In this document: one piece after another, positions 56,481 through 64,000 of the stretch
How the letters are laid out: every line of letters starts with the position of its first letter
Numbering within the stretch: the stretch's first letter is position 1
Assembly: GCF_016862315.1 (NCBI RefSeq)
Contig: NZ_BOMS01000057.1
Span: forward strand, 124,001-188,000
Direction of reading: 5' to 3'
DNA length: 64,000 nucleotides
From: Actinoplanes palleronii
Lineage (GTDB): Bacteria; Actinomycetota; Actinomycetes; Mycobacteriales; Micromonosporaceae
Translations under genes and position numbers: made by a program
Notes under the pieces: generated by a model
Seen by the model: only the letters and a program-made list of their open reading frames with translations
What the model was told of the DNA's origin: nothing
Database searches by the model: none

Positions 56481-57221
56481 ATGGAACAGGACCTCGCCGG
56501 CAAGGTCGCCATCGTGACCGGCGGCGGCTCGGGGATAGGTGAGGCGACCGCGGTGCTGCTGGCGCGGCGCGGCGCCCGGGTGGTGGTCGCCGACTGGGAC
56601 GTGGAGGCCGCCGAGCGGGTGGCCAAGCAGGTCGGCGACGGCCTGTCCTTCGCCGTGGACGTCTCGGATCCGCCGGGATGCGCCGCGATGGTGCAGGCCG
56701 CCCTGGCGGCGTACGGCCGGCTCGACATCGCGGTCAACAACGCCGGGATCGGTGGTCCGCAGGCGCCCACCGGCGAGTATCCGCTCGACGGCTGGGACCG
56801 GGTCATCGGCGTGAACCTGAGCGGTGTCTTCTACAGCATGCGCGCCGAGATCCCGGCCATGCTGGCCTCAGGCGGCGGGGCCGTCGTCAACATGGCCTCC
56901 ATCCTGGGCTCGGTCGGTTTCGGCATGGCGGTCGCCTACGTGGCCGCCAAACACGGGGTGGTCGGGATGACCAAGTCCGCGGCGATCGAGTACGCCCAGC
57001 AGGGCATCCGGATCAACAGTGTCGGACCCGGGTTCATCGACACGCCGTTGCTCGCCGCCGCCGATCCCGACGTGATCGCCGGGGTCAGCGCGCTGCACCC
57101 GATCGGCCGGCTGGGCCGTTCCGAGGAGGTCGCCGAGCTCGTCGCGTTCCTGGTCTCGGACCGGGCGTCGAACATCACCGGGTCGTACTTCGTGACCGAT
57201 GGCGGCTACACCGCGCGATGA
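56481..57221 (+). CDS. Short-chain dehydrogenase/reductase
   Basis: A 246-residue classical SDR of the FabG/3-oxoacyl reductase-like class. Cofactor motif is VTGGGSGIGEATAVLLARRG with an aspartate in VADWD (NAD preference); NNAG is in AVNNAGIGG; the catalytic Ser-Tyr-Lys set is in NMASILGSVGFG and AYVAAKHG; the end is SNITGSYFVTDGGYTAR. ATG 56481 follows GAGGAGGCTGAG. The substrate is unknown. Divergent from the nifJ operon and preceded by a box, it probably belongs to the same regulon. Confidence 0.93.
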   Translation: MEQDLAGKVAIVTGGGSGIGEATAVLLARRGARVVVADWDVEAAERVAKQVGDGLSFAVDVSDPPGCAAMVQAALAAYGRLDIAVNNAGIGGPQAPTGEYPLDGWDRVIGVNLSGVFYSMRAEIPAMLASGGGAVVNMASILGSVGFGMAVAYVAAKHGVVGMTKSAAIEYAQQGIRINSVGPGFIDTPLLAAADPDVIAGVSALHPIGRLGRSEEVAELVAFLVSDRASNITGSYFVTDGGYTAR

Positions 57222-57240
57222 CCGGCCGGGGCGCCCGGTG

Positions 57241-57999
57241 TCAGCGGCTGCCGCGGGCCGGGCCGATCCGTACCGGGTCCCCGGCCCCGACGGGATCGAG
57301 ATAGCGCCCACCCGGCTCCGGCACCGGGGCGCCGTGCCGGTCGAGCCGGTACCGCATCGGCACCGCGGTCGGGATGTCCAGGCGTTCCACGTCGGCCGGG
57401 CTCATCCCCTCGAGGTGCATCACGAACGCCCGCAGACTGTTGCCGTGCCCGACCACCAGCGGTGTGCCGCCGGACCGTAGCTGCGGGAACAGTACGTCGG
57501 TCCAGTACGGCAGGGTCCGTCGCCAGACGCCGGCGAGGCTCTCGGTGCGCGGCAGTGCCTCGGGCGGCAGGCCCGCGTACCGGGCGTCGGCGTACATCAC
57601 CGCGGCCGCGTCCTCGTCCATCGCGGGCGGTGCGACCGCGAACGATCGCCGCCAGGCACGGAAGCGCGCGTCGCCGGCCTCCGCGGCGACCGCGCGTTTG
57701 TCCCGTCCGGTCAGGGCGCCGTAGTGCCGTTCGTTGAGCCGCCAGGATCGTCGTACCGGTATCCACTCGCGGCCCAGCACGCTCGTCACGATCTCCGCGG
57801 TGGTGATCGATCTCCGCAGCAGCGAGGTGTGCACGCCGGTCGGTCGCACGCCGAGGCGGAGCAACGCCGCCGCGGCACCGTGGGCCTGTGCCACGCCGAG
57901 GTCACTCAGCGGCGCGTCGTCCCAGCCGGTGAAGACGTCGGCCGCGTTGCTCACGCTCTGGCCGTGCCGCAGGAGCAGCAACGCCCCGCCCTCACCCAT
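57241..57999 (-). CDS. gpmA: 2,3-bisphosphoglycerate-dependent phosphoglycerate mutase
   Basis: A 252-residue mutase interconverting 3- and 2-phosphoglycerate. The phosphohistidine motif is LLRHGQSVSN (His12); WRLNERHYGALTG carries the acid/base Glu; the second active histidine is in VVGHGNSLRAF. Length and motifs fit the cofactor-dependent type. With gap, ppdK and the class I aldolase it makes a partial glycolytic set under island control. ATG 57999 follows GGAGGACGAGG. Two DosR-like boxes lie upstream at 58110 and 58146. Confidence 0.95.
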   Translation of the reverse strand: MGEGGALLLLRHGQSVSNAADVFTGWDDAPLSDLGVAQAHGAAAALLRLGVRPTGVHTSLLRRSITTAEIVTSVLGREWIPVRRSWRLNERHYGALTGRDKRAVAAEAGDARFRAWRRSFAVAPPAMDEDAAAVMYADARYAGLPPEALPRTESLAGVWRRTLPYWTDVLFPQLRSGGTPLVVGHGNSLRAFVMHLEGMSPADVERLDIPTAVPMRYRLDRHGAPVPEPGGRYLDPVGAGDPVRIGPARGSR

Positions 58000-58109
58000 C
58001 CTCGTCCTCCGGCCCTCGCCCGGTCACCCCGCGGACGGCCCGGCCGATCGCGACGAGCCGGTCCGGCCGGGCGCCGTTCCACCATCGGGTACGCCGGGCC
58101 GGTCCGGCA

Positions 58110-58123
58110 GTGCCGAAGGTCCC
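58110..58123. promoter_or_regulatory. DosR-like box (one mismatch)
   Basis: GTGCCGAAGGTCCC, one mismatch, lies 110 bases before gpmA and 36 bases (start to start) from a perfect box. Paired boxes are known in mycobacterial DosR promoters. Confidence 0.45.
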
Positions 58124-58145
58124 GAGCGCCGGGCCGCCCGGTTGT

Positions 58146-58159
58146 GGGACCTTCGACCC
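58146..58159. promoter_or_regulatory. DosR-like box (perfect match)
   Basis: GGGACCTTCGACCC lies 83 bases before the DUF1918 gene on the plus strand and 146 bases from the divergent gpmA start. Confidence 0.6.
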
Positions 58160-58242
58160 TGGGACGGATGCCGACGGGCGGGACATCCTGGATCCGAGCC
58201 AGGACATCGAGGAGACGGGGTGTCTCCGGAGGGGAGAACACG

Positions 58243-58455
58243 ATGAAGGCTCAGATCGGCGACCGCATCATCGTCGAAGGAGTCCACCTGGGCGACTCGC
58301 GGCGGATCGGGATCGTCACCGCCCTCACCCATGACGACGGCAGCCCGCCGTACCAGGTCCGCTGGTTGAACGACGGTCATACCAGCGTGTTCTTCCCCGG
58401 TGTCGAAGCGCGGGTCGAGCCGGCCGGTGGCGGTGAGCCGACGCCGGCCGGCTGA
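58243..58455 (+). CDS. DUF1918 family small protein
   Basis: A 70-residue protein: IGDRIIVEGVHLGDSRRIGI, then SPPYQVRWLNDGHTSVFFPG. It is the closest paralogue of that at 34282. ATG 58243 follows GGAGGGGAGAACACG, and a perfect DosR-like box stands upstream, the clearest evidence that this unknown family belongs to the regulon. It ends at a hairpin shared with the next convergent gene. Confidence 0.88.
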   Translation: MKAQIGDRIIVEGVHLGDSRRIGIVTALTHDDGSPPYQVRWLNDGHTSVFFPGVEARVEPAGGGEPTPAG

Positions 58456-58458
58456 CCG

Positions 58459-58485
58459 CCACCGGCCCGGTCAGCCGGCCGGTGG
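58459..58485. terminator. Bidirectional hairpin terminator
   Basis: A perfect 9-bp stem (58459-58467 with 58477-58485) lies between the DUF1918 gene and the convergent small membrane gene. Confidence 0.6.
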
Positions 58486-58683
58486 TCAACTCCCGAGCAG
58501 CCGCAGCAGGTCGTGGACGACGAAGGCGGGCCAGACCAGGGACTTGAGGACGCCGAGCACGCCGTTGCCGAAGCTTTCGGCCGTCCCGAGGTAGTAGACC
58601 AGGGCCCCGATCAGCCCGAGCCCGTAGATCGCCCCACCACCGCCGGCACCGGGCCCGTAGCGGCGGGACTTGTTCTCGTTCAT
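58486..58683 (-). CDS. Small membrane protein
   Basis: A 65-residue protein beginning MNENKSRRYGPGAGGGG, followed by one or two hydrophobic segments (AIYGLGLIGALVYYLG at 18-33 and VLGVLKSLVWPAFVVHDLL at 42-60). ATG 58683 has GGAAAGGAGGCACACG before it, a strong ribosome site. No function is known to me; the Gly-rich loop and the two helices resemble other small actinobacterial membrane proteins. Confidence 0.75.
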   Translation of the reverse strand: MNENKSRRYGPGAGGGGAIYGLGLIGALVYYLGTAESFGNGVLGVLKSLVWPAFVVHDLLRLLGS

Positions 58684-58730
58684 CGTGTGCCTCCTTTCCT
58701 CGGTGTCGCCGGAGCGAAAGCCGTCATCGG

Positions 58731-58892
58731 TCAGGTCCCGGCGCCGCCGAGCACCGAGCGCGCGGTGTGATCCCCGGCGGCCGGCGGCCCGGTCCGGCGG
58801 CGGACGACGACGATCGGTCCCCGGCCGTGGTGGAGCAGCGTCTGCGTGACCGATCCGTTCACCCCGAGCAGGACCGGGCCGGTCCGCCCCGC
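58731..58892 (-). pseudogene. Universal stress protein C-terminal remnant
   Basis: Between an in-frame TGA at 58893-58895 and TGA 58731-58733, the minus strand reads LLGVNGSVTQTLLHHGRGPIVVVR. This is the glycine-serine loop, helix and last strand of a UspA domain (compare LLGSVSQHLLRH in intact genes). The upstream domain is missing, so this is the end of a lost gene. Confidence 0.55.
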
Positions 58893-58943
58893 TCAGCGAC
58901 GCTGAGCCGTTGGGCGCACGCCGCGGCGGCGCAGGGTCGCCGG

Positions 58944-59846
58944 TCAGACCTTCGGCGTGGTGGGGTACTTCGCCAGGATCTGGCGCAGCTGTTCGACCAG
59001 GCGCAGCGATGCGCTGTGCTCGCGCTGCCACACGTTGCGGCCGAAGATGAGTCCGGTCGCGCCGGCCGCCATCGACTCCTCGGCCTTCTCCAGCATGGCC
59101 TCGTCGCCCGCGCGGCTGCCGCCGGAGACCAGCACCAGGGTGCGGTTGGCGGCGCGGACCACAGCGTCCATGGCCTGCTGCGCGGTGAACGCCGTGTGGT
59201 ACGGATCCGGGACGTCCTGTTGTTTCTCCGGGTGCGGAAAGTTGACCTTGACGACGTCGGCGCCGAGCTCGCTGGCCACCCGGGCCGCGTAGTGCACGGC
59301 GTAGAACGAGTCCTTGCCACCCTTCTGCTCGATCGCCGCACCCCGCGGGTAGGCCCAGACGACCAGCGGCATGCCGAACCGTTGCGCGTCACGCCGCACC
59401 TCGTGCAGCTGGCCGTAGTCGGGCACCTGGGCCGGGGATCCGACGTAGAGGGTGTAGCCCACCGCGTCGGCGCCCAGCCGTACCGCGTCCTCGACCGAGG
59501 CGTGCAGCGGTGACAGGGCATCGCGGTCCGACGGGATGTCGGTCTTGCCGTTGAGCTTGAGGATCAACGGCACCTCTCCGGCGTAGTCCCAGTAGAACTT
59601 TTCGGCCAGGCCGATCTGGACGGCGATCCCGTTGAACCCGCCCTCCAGGGCCAGCTTGATGATGTAGCGGGGGTCGGCGGCGGCCGGATCCGGGAAGAAG
59701 TCCCGTGGCCCGTGCTCCAGGCCCTGGTCGTAGGGCAGGAACAGGGCCGTGCCGTTGCCCAGCCCGTGCTGGTGGAGGATGCGGTGCAGCCGGGCCCGTT
59801 TGCCCGCGCTCAGCCCGCACTGCGAAAGCCGTGGTCGCGTGGTCAT
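58944..59846 (-). CDS. Class I fructose-bisphosphate aldolase (DhnA type)
   Basis: A 300-residue class I aldolase of the DhnA/archaeal-type family: LFLPYDQGLEHGPRDFFPD, GFNGIAVQIGLAEKF, LILKLNGKTDIPS, ADVVKVNFPHPE (Schiff-base lysine region), LVLVSGGSRAGDEAML and GLIFGRNVWQRE. It cleaves fructose 1,6-bisphosphate or condenses triose phosphates without a metal, which suits metal or redox stress. ATG 59846 follows GGGGAGGTTCGCG. A perfect DosR-like box lies 55 bases upstream. A short stem-loop (58891-58907) after the gene may end the transcript. Confidence 0.94.
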   Translation of the reverse strand: MTTRPRLSQCGLSAGKRARLHRILHQHGLGNGTALFLPYDQGLEHGPRDFFPDPAAADPRYIIKLALEGGFNGIAVQIGLAEKFYWDYAGEVPLILKLNGKTDIPSDRDALSPLHASVEDAVRLGADAVGYTLYVGSPAQVPDYGQLHEVRRDAQRFGMPLVVWAYPRGAAIEQKGGKDSFYAVHYAARVASELGADVVKVNFPHPEKQQDVPDPYHTAFTAQQAMDAVVRAANRTLVLVSGGSRAGDEAMLEKAEESMAAGATGLIFGRNVWQREHSASLRLVEQLRQILAKYPTTPKV

Positions 59847-59901
59847 CGCGAACCTCCCCTCTCTCACCTTCCACCATCGAGCGGGCCGGGCGTCGCGGTC
59901 A

Positions 59902-59915
59902 GGGCCGATCGTCCC
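59902..59915. promoter_or_regulatory. DosR-like box (perfect match)
   Basis: GGGCCGATCGTCCC fits GGGNC-N4-GNCCC exactly and lies 55 bases before the aldolase gene. Confidence 0.6.
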
Positions 59916-59964
59916 GTCGACCGGCGCCGATGCGCCGTTGCCGGACGAGACATCGGTGAGATTT

Positions 59965-59979
59965 TGCACTCGTAGTGCA
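59965..59979. promoter_or_regulatory. Palindromic operator candidate
   Basis: TGCACT and AGTGCA flank CGT, directly upstream of the -35 element of the DUF2855 gene. It probably binds a repressor encoded elsewhere. Confidence 0.45.
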
Positions 59980-59980
59980 C

Positions 59981-60009
59981 TTGTCTGGTCCGGCCAGGGA
60001 ATCTAGCGT
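59981..60009 (+). promoter_or_regulatory. Promoter of the DUF2855 gene, leaderless
   Basis: TTGTCT (59981-59986) and TAGCGT (60004-60009) are 17 bases apart. The ATG at 60016 follows six bases later with no ribosome site, so translation probably starts at the transcript's first base. Confidence 0.55.
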
Positions 60010-60015
60010 CGCAGC

Positions 60016-61083
60016 ATGGCTGATTCGTGGACGTTCGCCGTCGGTCGGGACGATCTATCCCGGACCCTCGTCGTCGATGGAGCGACGCCGGTGCTCGCCG
60101 ACGGGGAAGCGCTGCTGCGGGTGGACCGGGTCGGGCTCACCGCCAACAACGTCACCTACGCGGTGCTCGGCGAGGCGATGCGGTACTGGGAGTTCTTCCC
60201 GGGCTGGCCGCGCGGGCTCGGAGCGGAGTGGGGGCTGCCGCCGCTGTGGGGTTTCGCCGAGGTGATCGCGTCCACGGTGGCCGGTGTCGAGGCGGGCCAG
60301 CGGGTGTACGGCTACCTGCCACCGGCCGGTCACCTGGTGGTCCGGCCGGAGCGGGTGGACGCCACCGGGTTCCGGGACGCCAGCGCGCACCGGGCCACGC
60401 TGCCGTCGCCGTACAACGCGTACCGGTCGACGGTGGGGGACCCGGCGTACCGGGCCGATCAGGAGGACCTGCTGGTGCTGTTCCGGCCGCTGTTCTTCAC
60501 CTCGTTCATGCTCGCCGACCAGGTGGCTGACAACGACTACTACGGCGCGGAGAGTTTGGTGCTCTCGTCGGCGTCGAGCAAGACCGCGTACGCCGCCGCG
60601 TTCGAGCTGCACGGGCGCGGGCCGCGGCTGATCGGGCTCACCTCGCCCGGCAACGTGGACTTCACCAAGGCGTTGGGCTGTTATGACGACGTGCTGTCGT
60701 ACGGTGAGATCGGTTCTCTGGCGGTCGTGCCCACCGCCTATCTGGACCTGTCCGGCGCACCGGACAACCGTGCCGCGCTGCGGCAGCACCTCGGGGATCG
60801 GCTGGTCCGGGACGTGGCGGTCGGCCTGACCAACCAGATTCCGAACGCGGACGCCGCCGGTGAGGTGTTCTTCGCGCCGGTGCAGATGCGCAAGCGGCGC
60901 GAGGACTGGGGCCGGGACGGCCTGGACCAGCGGTTCGCCGAGGCGTGGCAGCGGTTCGCAGCGGTGGTGGGGGAGTGGCTGGACGTGCGGGCCGGCACCG
61001 GGCCGGCCGATCTGCGGCAGGCGTGGCTTGACGTGCTGGGCGGTCGGACCCCGCCGCGCGAGGGCCGCATCGTCCAATTCTGA
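60016..61083 (+). CDS. DUF2855 family protein, distantly reductase-like
   Basis: A 355-residue protein of the DUF2855 type, remotely like medium-chain dehydrogenases without zinc. Its N-terminal barrel-like part (ALLRVDRVGLTANNVTYAVLG, LPPLWGFAEVIASTVAGVEAG) precedes a Rossmann-like part (LSSASSKTAYAAAFELHG, LIGLTSPGN). No catalytic residues are established. It appears leaderless. It lies outside the DosR-like box pattern and starts a more ordinary genome region. Confidence 0.82.
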   Translation: MADSWTFAVGRDDLSRTLVVDGATPVLADGEALLRVDRVGLTANNVTYAVLGEAMRYWEFFPGWPRGLGAEWGLPPLWGFAEVIASTVAGVEAGQRVYGYLPPAGHLVVRPERVDATGFRDASAHRATLPSPYNAYRSTVGDPAYRADQEDLLVLFRPLFFTSFMLADQVADNDYYGAESLVLSSASSKTAYAAAFELHGRGPRLIGLTSPGNVDFTKALGCYDDVLSYGEIGSLAVVPTAYLDLSGAPDNRAALRQHLGDRLVRDVAVGLTNQIPNADAAGEVFFAPVQMRKRREDWGRDGLDQRFAEAWQRFAAVVGEWLDVRAGTGPADLRQAWLDVLGGRTPPREGRIVQF

Positions 61084-61144
61084 TCGCCTTTTCCTGCGGC
61101 CGACCGCTTCCCCGGCTGCCTCTTCCGCAGGCCGGGCGCTGGTT

Positions 61145-62056
61145 TCAGACGGTGATCGGCATGGTGACACCGGTCAGGCGCTCCGATTCGGCCCACAGCC
61201 TGGCGCGGACTGCCGCGTCGCGGGCGCGGCTGGGGACGGCGGCCTTCGCGGACGGGCCGACCAGGTTCCAGCGCGGGCCGTAGTACCCGCCCGGCGTCGC
61301 GTCCGGGCTGGTCGCCGCGAACAGCAGCGGCTCGGTGCCGCGCTCGGCCGACTGGGACGGGATCAGCTTCGTGGCGATCCGCATCACCGGGCCGAGCCGC
61401 CCGCCGAGGGTCGGGCCCGAGGTCAGCAGGTTGGTGCGGGCATAACCCGGGTGCGCGCCGGTGGACCGCAGCGCCCAGCCCTGCTCGGCCGCGATGTCGC
61501 TCAGTTGGAGCGTGAACATCAGGTCGGCCAGCTTCGACTGGGCGTAGGCGCCGGTCGGGTTGTAGGACCGGGTCGACTGCAGGTCGTCGAAGGTGATCCG
61601 GCCCCGGGCGGCGACCCCGCTGCTCATCGTGGCGACCCGGGCGGCCGGCGCGGCGAGCAGCAGCGGCAGCACCCGCCCGGTCAGCGCGAACGGGCCGAGG
61701 TAGTTGCTGGCCAGCTGCAGTTCGAAGCCGTCGACCGTCTCGATCCGGTGCGGCGGCATCATCACGCCGGCGTTGTTCACCAGCAGGTCGATCGGCCGGC
61801 CGTCGGCGATCAGGCCGTCGGCGAACTCGCGCACCGAGGACAGGTCGGCCAGGTCGACACGGCGGACCCGCAGGTCGGCCCGGGAGTGCGCGGCGAGGAT
61901 CTCGGCGCGGGCCCGCTCGCCCTTCTCCGGAGTGCGGACCGCGAGGATCACGTCGGCGCCGGCTGCGGCCAGCGCCTGCGCGGCGACCCGGCCGGTGCCG
62001 CTGTTCGCGCCGGTCACCACGGCGAACTTTCCTCGCATGCTGGGCACCTGGTACAT
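61145..62056 (-). CDS. Short-chain dehydrogenase, oxidoreductase type
   Basis: A 303-residue SDR resembling retinol dehydrogenase-like and protochlorophyllide reductase-like enzymes: [47 protein letters not shown], and the catalytic Ser region MSSGVAARG with Tyr-x3-Lys in AYAQSKLA. The cofactor loop has Arg after VILAVR, suggesting NADP. ATG 62056 follows AAGGAGATGTC. It is divergent from a TetR gene, and the intergenic region holds three operator-like repeats; the repressor probably controls this gene. Confidence 0.93.
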   Translation of the reverse strand: MYQVPSMRGKFAVVTGANSGTGRVAAQALAAAGADVILAVRTPEKGERARAEILAAHSRADLRVRRVDLADLSSVREFADGLIADGRPIDLLVNNAGVMMPPHRIETVDGFELQLASNYLGPFALTGRVLPLLLAAPAARVATMSSGVAARGRITFDDLQSTRSYNPTGAYAQSKLADLMFTLQLSDIAAEQGWALRSTGAHPGYARTNLLTSGPTLGGRLGPVMRIATKLIPSQSAERGTEPLLFAATSPDATPGGYYGPRWNLVGPSAKAAVPSRARDAAVRARLWAESERLTGVTMPITV

Positions 62057-62069
62057 GACATCTCCTTAA

Positions 62070-62137
62070 AGACCGGTGGTCTGTTGCTCGGCAAAGCTAA
62101 CAGACCGACGGTTCTTTACGCAAGAGACTGGTGGTCT
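62070..62137. promoter_or_regulatory. Three TetR operator-like palindromes
   Basis: AGACCGGTGGTCT at 62070-62082, AGACCGACGGTTCT at 62102-62115 and AGACTGGTGGTCT at 62125-62137 are related imperfect palindromes covering both divergent promoters. The neighbouring TetR-family protein is the obvious candidate to bind them. Confidence 0.75.
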
Positions 62138-62151
62138 GTAGGATGCGGTGC

Positions 62152-62967
62152 GTGGATTTCAAGCGCGCGCACACGGAGGAGCAGCGCAGCGAGCGGCGGC
62201 GGCAGATCCTGGACGCCACGGCCGTGATGCTGACCGAGATGCCGGTCGCGAAACTCAGCCTCAACGAGCTGAGCCGCCGGGTCGGGCTGGCCAAATCGAA
62301 CGTGCTGCGGTATTTCGAGTCGCGCGAGGCGATCCTGCTCGAGCTGCTCGACGCCGAGTCCCGGGCCTGGCTGACCGAGCTCGACCGGCTCTTGCCACCC
62401 GCGGCCTCCTCCTCCGCCTCGGCCGCCTCCGCCTCGGCCGCCGCTTCCTCCTCCGGCGGCGACGCCGGCACCGGCGCTGCCGACGGCTCGGCTCGGCCCG
62501 GCGCCGGCCTGCCCGACATCGCGGATTTCGGCAGCCCTCGCGAACGCGGCGACCGCCTCGCCGCCGTGCTCGCCGAGACCGTCTCCCGCCGGCCGGTGTT
62601 GTGCGATTTATGGAGCGCGCAGGCCACCGTCCTGGAGCACAACGTCTCCGCCGCGGTCGCCCTGGAATACAAGCGCGCCACCGCCCGCGCGCTCGTTCGC
62701 CAGATCGGGCTGATCCAGCGCTGCCTGCCGGAGCTCGGCCAGCACGACGCCACCCGGCTGGTGGCCACCATCGTGCTGACCATCGCGGCGGCTTGGCCGG
62801 CCTGCCAGCCCTCCGAGGCGCTGCGGGCGGCCTACGCCGCGGACCCGGAGGTGGCCGCCATGCAGGTGGACTTCACCGACCTGCTGCGCCAGACGATCGC
62901 GGTCAGCGTCTCCGGCCTCCTGGTCCGCGGCGAGAATCTGCCGTTCGGCCCCGTCAGCGGCCGATGA
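62152..62967 (+). CDS. TetR-family repressor with Ser/Ala-rich insert
   Basis: A 271-residue TetR-type regulator. The helix-turn-helix is at about 14-60 (RRRQILDATAVML, LSLNELSRRVGLAKSNVLRYF). A ligand domain of the TetR_C type follows from about 125. In between, residues 83-120 are a low-complexity Ser/Ala/Gly stretch (AASSSASAASASAAASSS) not usual in the family. GTG 62152 is preferred because TAGGAT at 62139-62144 fits a -10 element that would start the transcript at the GTG; ATG 62143 is the alternative. The last 14 bases overlap the convergent helicase gene. Confidence 0.9.
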   Translation: MDFKRAHTEEQRSERRRQILDATAVMLTEMPVAKLSLNELSRRVGLAKSNVLRYFESREAILLELLDAESRAWLTELDRLLPPAASSSASAASASAAASSSGGDAGTGAADGSARPGAGLPDIADFGSPRERGDRLAAVLAETVSRRPVLCDLWSAQATVLEHNVSAAVALEYKRATARALVRQIGLIQRCLPELGQHDATRLVATIVLTIAAAWPACQPSEALRAAYAADPEVAAMQVDFTDLLRQTIAVSVSGLLVRGENLPFGPVSGR

Positions 62968-64000
62968 TCAGCTGTCCCAATTCCTGGGTGCAGCGGGTCA
63001 GCGCGACATAGAGGCCGTTCCAGCCGCGCGGCTCCGCCGCAATCCCCTGCGGGTCGACGACCAGGGTGGCATCCCACTCCAGGCCCTTGGCCTGGGTCGC
63101 GGTCAGCACCGGTACGTCCGGCAGCGCCACCCGCAGCGCACCCACCCGGCTGACCGGAGCGACCACCCCGACCGTCCCGCCGGCCCACCGCTGCCGGAGC
63201 GCTGCCACGGATTGCTCCGCGGTCTCGAGGAGCGTCTGCGGGGTGACCGCCAGCTCCCACGGCGCGATGCCGGCCGAGCGGACCGCCTGCGGGGGAGTGT
63301 TGTGGCTGCCGGCCCGCTCCAGAACCGGGCCGGTCAGCGCCATCACCTCGCGCGGCGTGCGATAGCAGATGGTCAGCTCGGCAGCCGTCCAGCGTTCACC
63401 GAGGGTCGCCTGCACCGCCTGCGCCCAACTGGTGTGCCGGTGCGACGCCTCGGCCTGGTCGATGTCACCGACCGCGGTGATCGACCGGGTCGGGCAGCGC
63501 CGCAGCACCATCTGCCACTGCATCTCGGACAGCTCCTGCGCCTCGTCGACGACGATGTGCCCATAGACCCACCCGCGCTGCCGCCGGGCGTGCTCCGCCA
63601 CCGACCCACCCGGCGGCGGGGTCTCCGGGCCGGACTCGCCCAGCAGATCGGCGAGCGCGTCGAGCAGCGGGATGTCCCCAGCCGCCCACGGCCTGGGCTC
63701 GCCGGTCCCCAGCGGGTCATCGGTGTCCGCCGCCGACGCCTGGCCGGCCGCTTCCGTCGAGGTGCCGGCGGCGGCTCGCGGCGCCGGCCCTTTGTCTGCC
63801 ACGACCAGCGCCTGGTCGGCCACCACCTGCGCTTCGTCCGCCGCGACCGGCGCCTGGTCGGCCACCACCTGCGCGATTTCCTCGGGGGACAGCTCCGGTG
63901 CGAACCGCCTCAGCTCGGCCGGGTCGCTCAGCAACTCCCGCAGCGCGGCCGCGGGCTCCCGGCTCGGCCACCAGAACTCGACGAACCGGGCGATCGCCGC
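62954..64000 (-). CDS. HelD-like UvrD-family helicase, C-terminal part
   Basis: The gene continues beyond the right edge; the visible 348 codons form the C-terminal part. The open frame reads FVEFWWPSREPAAALRELLS at the edge, as in HelD proteins. Helicase motifs include IVVDEAQELSEMQW (motif II-like), VGDIDQAEASHRH, ICYRTPREVMALTGPV and AKGLEWDATLVVDP, then NGLYVALTRCTQEL. HelD proteins remove or recycle stalled RNA polymerase; the related UvrD-like families are the alternative. A short repeated segment (VVADQ...) precedes motif II. The end overlaps the tetR gene end. Confidence 0.85.
   Translation of the reverse strand, partial: AAIARFVEFWWPSREPAAALRELLSDPAELRRFAPELSPEEIAQVVADQAPVAADEAQVVADQALVVADKGPAPRAAAGTSTEAAGQASAADTDDPLGTGEPRPWAAGDIPLLDALADLLGESGPETPPPGGSVAEHARRQRGWVYGHIVVDEAQELSEMQWQMVLRRCPTRSITAVGDIDQAEASHRHTSWAQAVQATLGERWTAAELTICYRTPREVMALTGPVLERAGSHNTPPQAVRSAGIAPWELAVTPQTLLETAEQSVAALRQRWAGGTVGVVAPVSRVGALRVALPDVPVLTATQAKGLEWDATLVVDPQGIAAEPRGWNGLYVALTRCTQELGQLIIGR
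63808..63874. repeat. 42-bp-period repeat in the helicase gene
   Basis: A 25-base sequence (63808-63832) recurs unchanged at 63850-63874, 42 bases apart, giving a 14-residue period (AQVVADQ then AQVVADQ) in a Pro/Ala/Asp-rich insert of the helicase. Confidence 0.8.

Overview
The window is very GC-rich DNA (about 70% or more by eye) with actinobacterial gene style: frequent GTG starts, GTGA/ATGA stop-start overlaps, TANNNT -10 boxes and some apparently leaderless genes. Protein style and gene content suggest a filamentous actinomycete, possibly Micromonosporaceae (Actinoplanes-like); the genus is an inference.

The dominant theme is a dormancy/hypoxia island of the mycobacterial DosR (DevR) type. 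It carries a LuxR-type regulator nearly collinear with DosR (15500-16150) and a divergent DosS/DosT-like GAF-GAF histidine kinase (16331-18070). A second, orphan kinase of the same type lies at 32424-34121. Around them are the classes of gene found in the mycobacterial DosR regulon: eight intact universal stress protein (USP) genes plus three USP remnants, Hsp20, two P2-type ATPases, CBS-BON proteins (one intact, one decayed), a WS/DGAT-like acyltransferase, a PPOX-type flavin-binding-fold protein and small DUF1918/DUF2267 proteins. Many gene starts are preceded by a 14-bp palindrome of the form GGGNC-N4-GNCCC, which resembles the mycobacterial DosR box.

Layout. 1-9.7 kb: USPs, Hsp20, P-type ATPase, alcohol dehydrogenase and a small gene with a box and a palindrome. 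9.7-15.1 kb: XRE regulator, DUF2231 membrane protein, OmpR-type two-component pair, SGNH lipoprotein and an EAL-HDOD protein. 15.5-18.1 kb: devR/devS-like pair. 18.3-25.3 kb (minus strand): a lipid operon of PPOX protein, PlsB, HAD-PlsC, WS/DGAT, NfeD-like and SPFH proteins, interrupted between plsB and the HAD-PlsC gene by the remnant of an IS200/IS605-type TnpB element. 25.5-34.5 kb: GAPDH, CBS-BON, USP, pyruvate phosphate dikinase and the second kinase. 34.6-43.2 kb: second P-type ATPase, flavodoxin, DUF2267, an ABC exporter and a GGDEF protein. 43.2-48.8 kb: glpD, glpK, an IclR regulator and a second glpK. 48.9-59.9 kb: USPs, pyruvate:ferredoxin oxidoreductase with a GltD-like flavoprotein, SDR, phosphoglycerate mutase and class I FBP aldolase. 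60-64 kb looks like ordinary genome: DUF2855, a TetR/SDR pair and the end of a HelD-like helicase gene.

Read together (inference), the island would let the cell sense O2/NO/redox by haem-GAF kinases, protect proteins, move cations, run lower glycolysis or gluconeogenesis with dedicated isozymes, oxidise pyruvate through ferredoxin, and direct glycerol 3-phosphate and acyl chains into stored lipid. The USP remnants, the broken CBS-BON gene, tandem repeats and a highly similar patch between the two glpK genes show that the island is actively rearranging.
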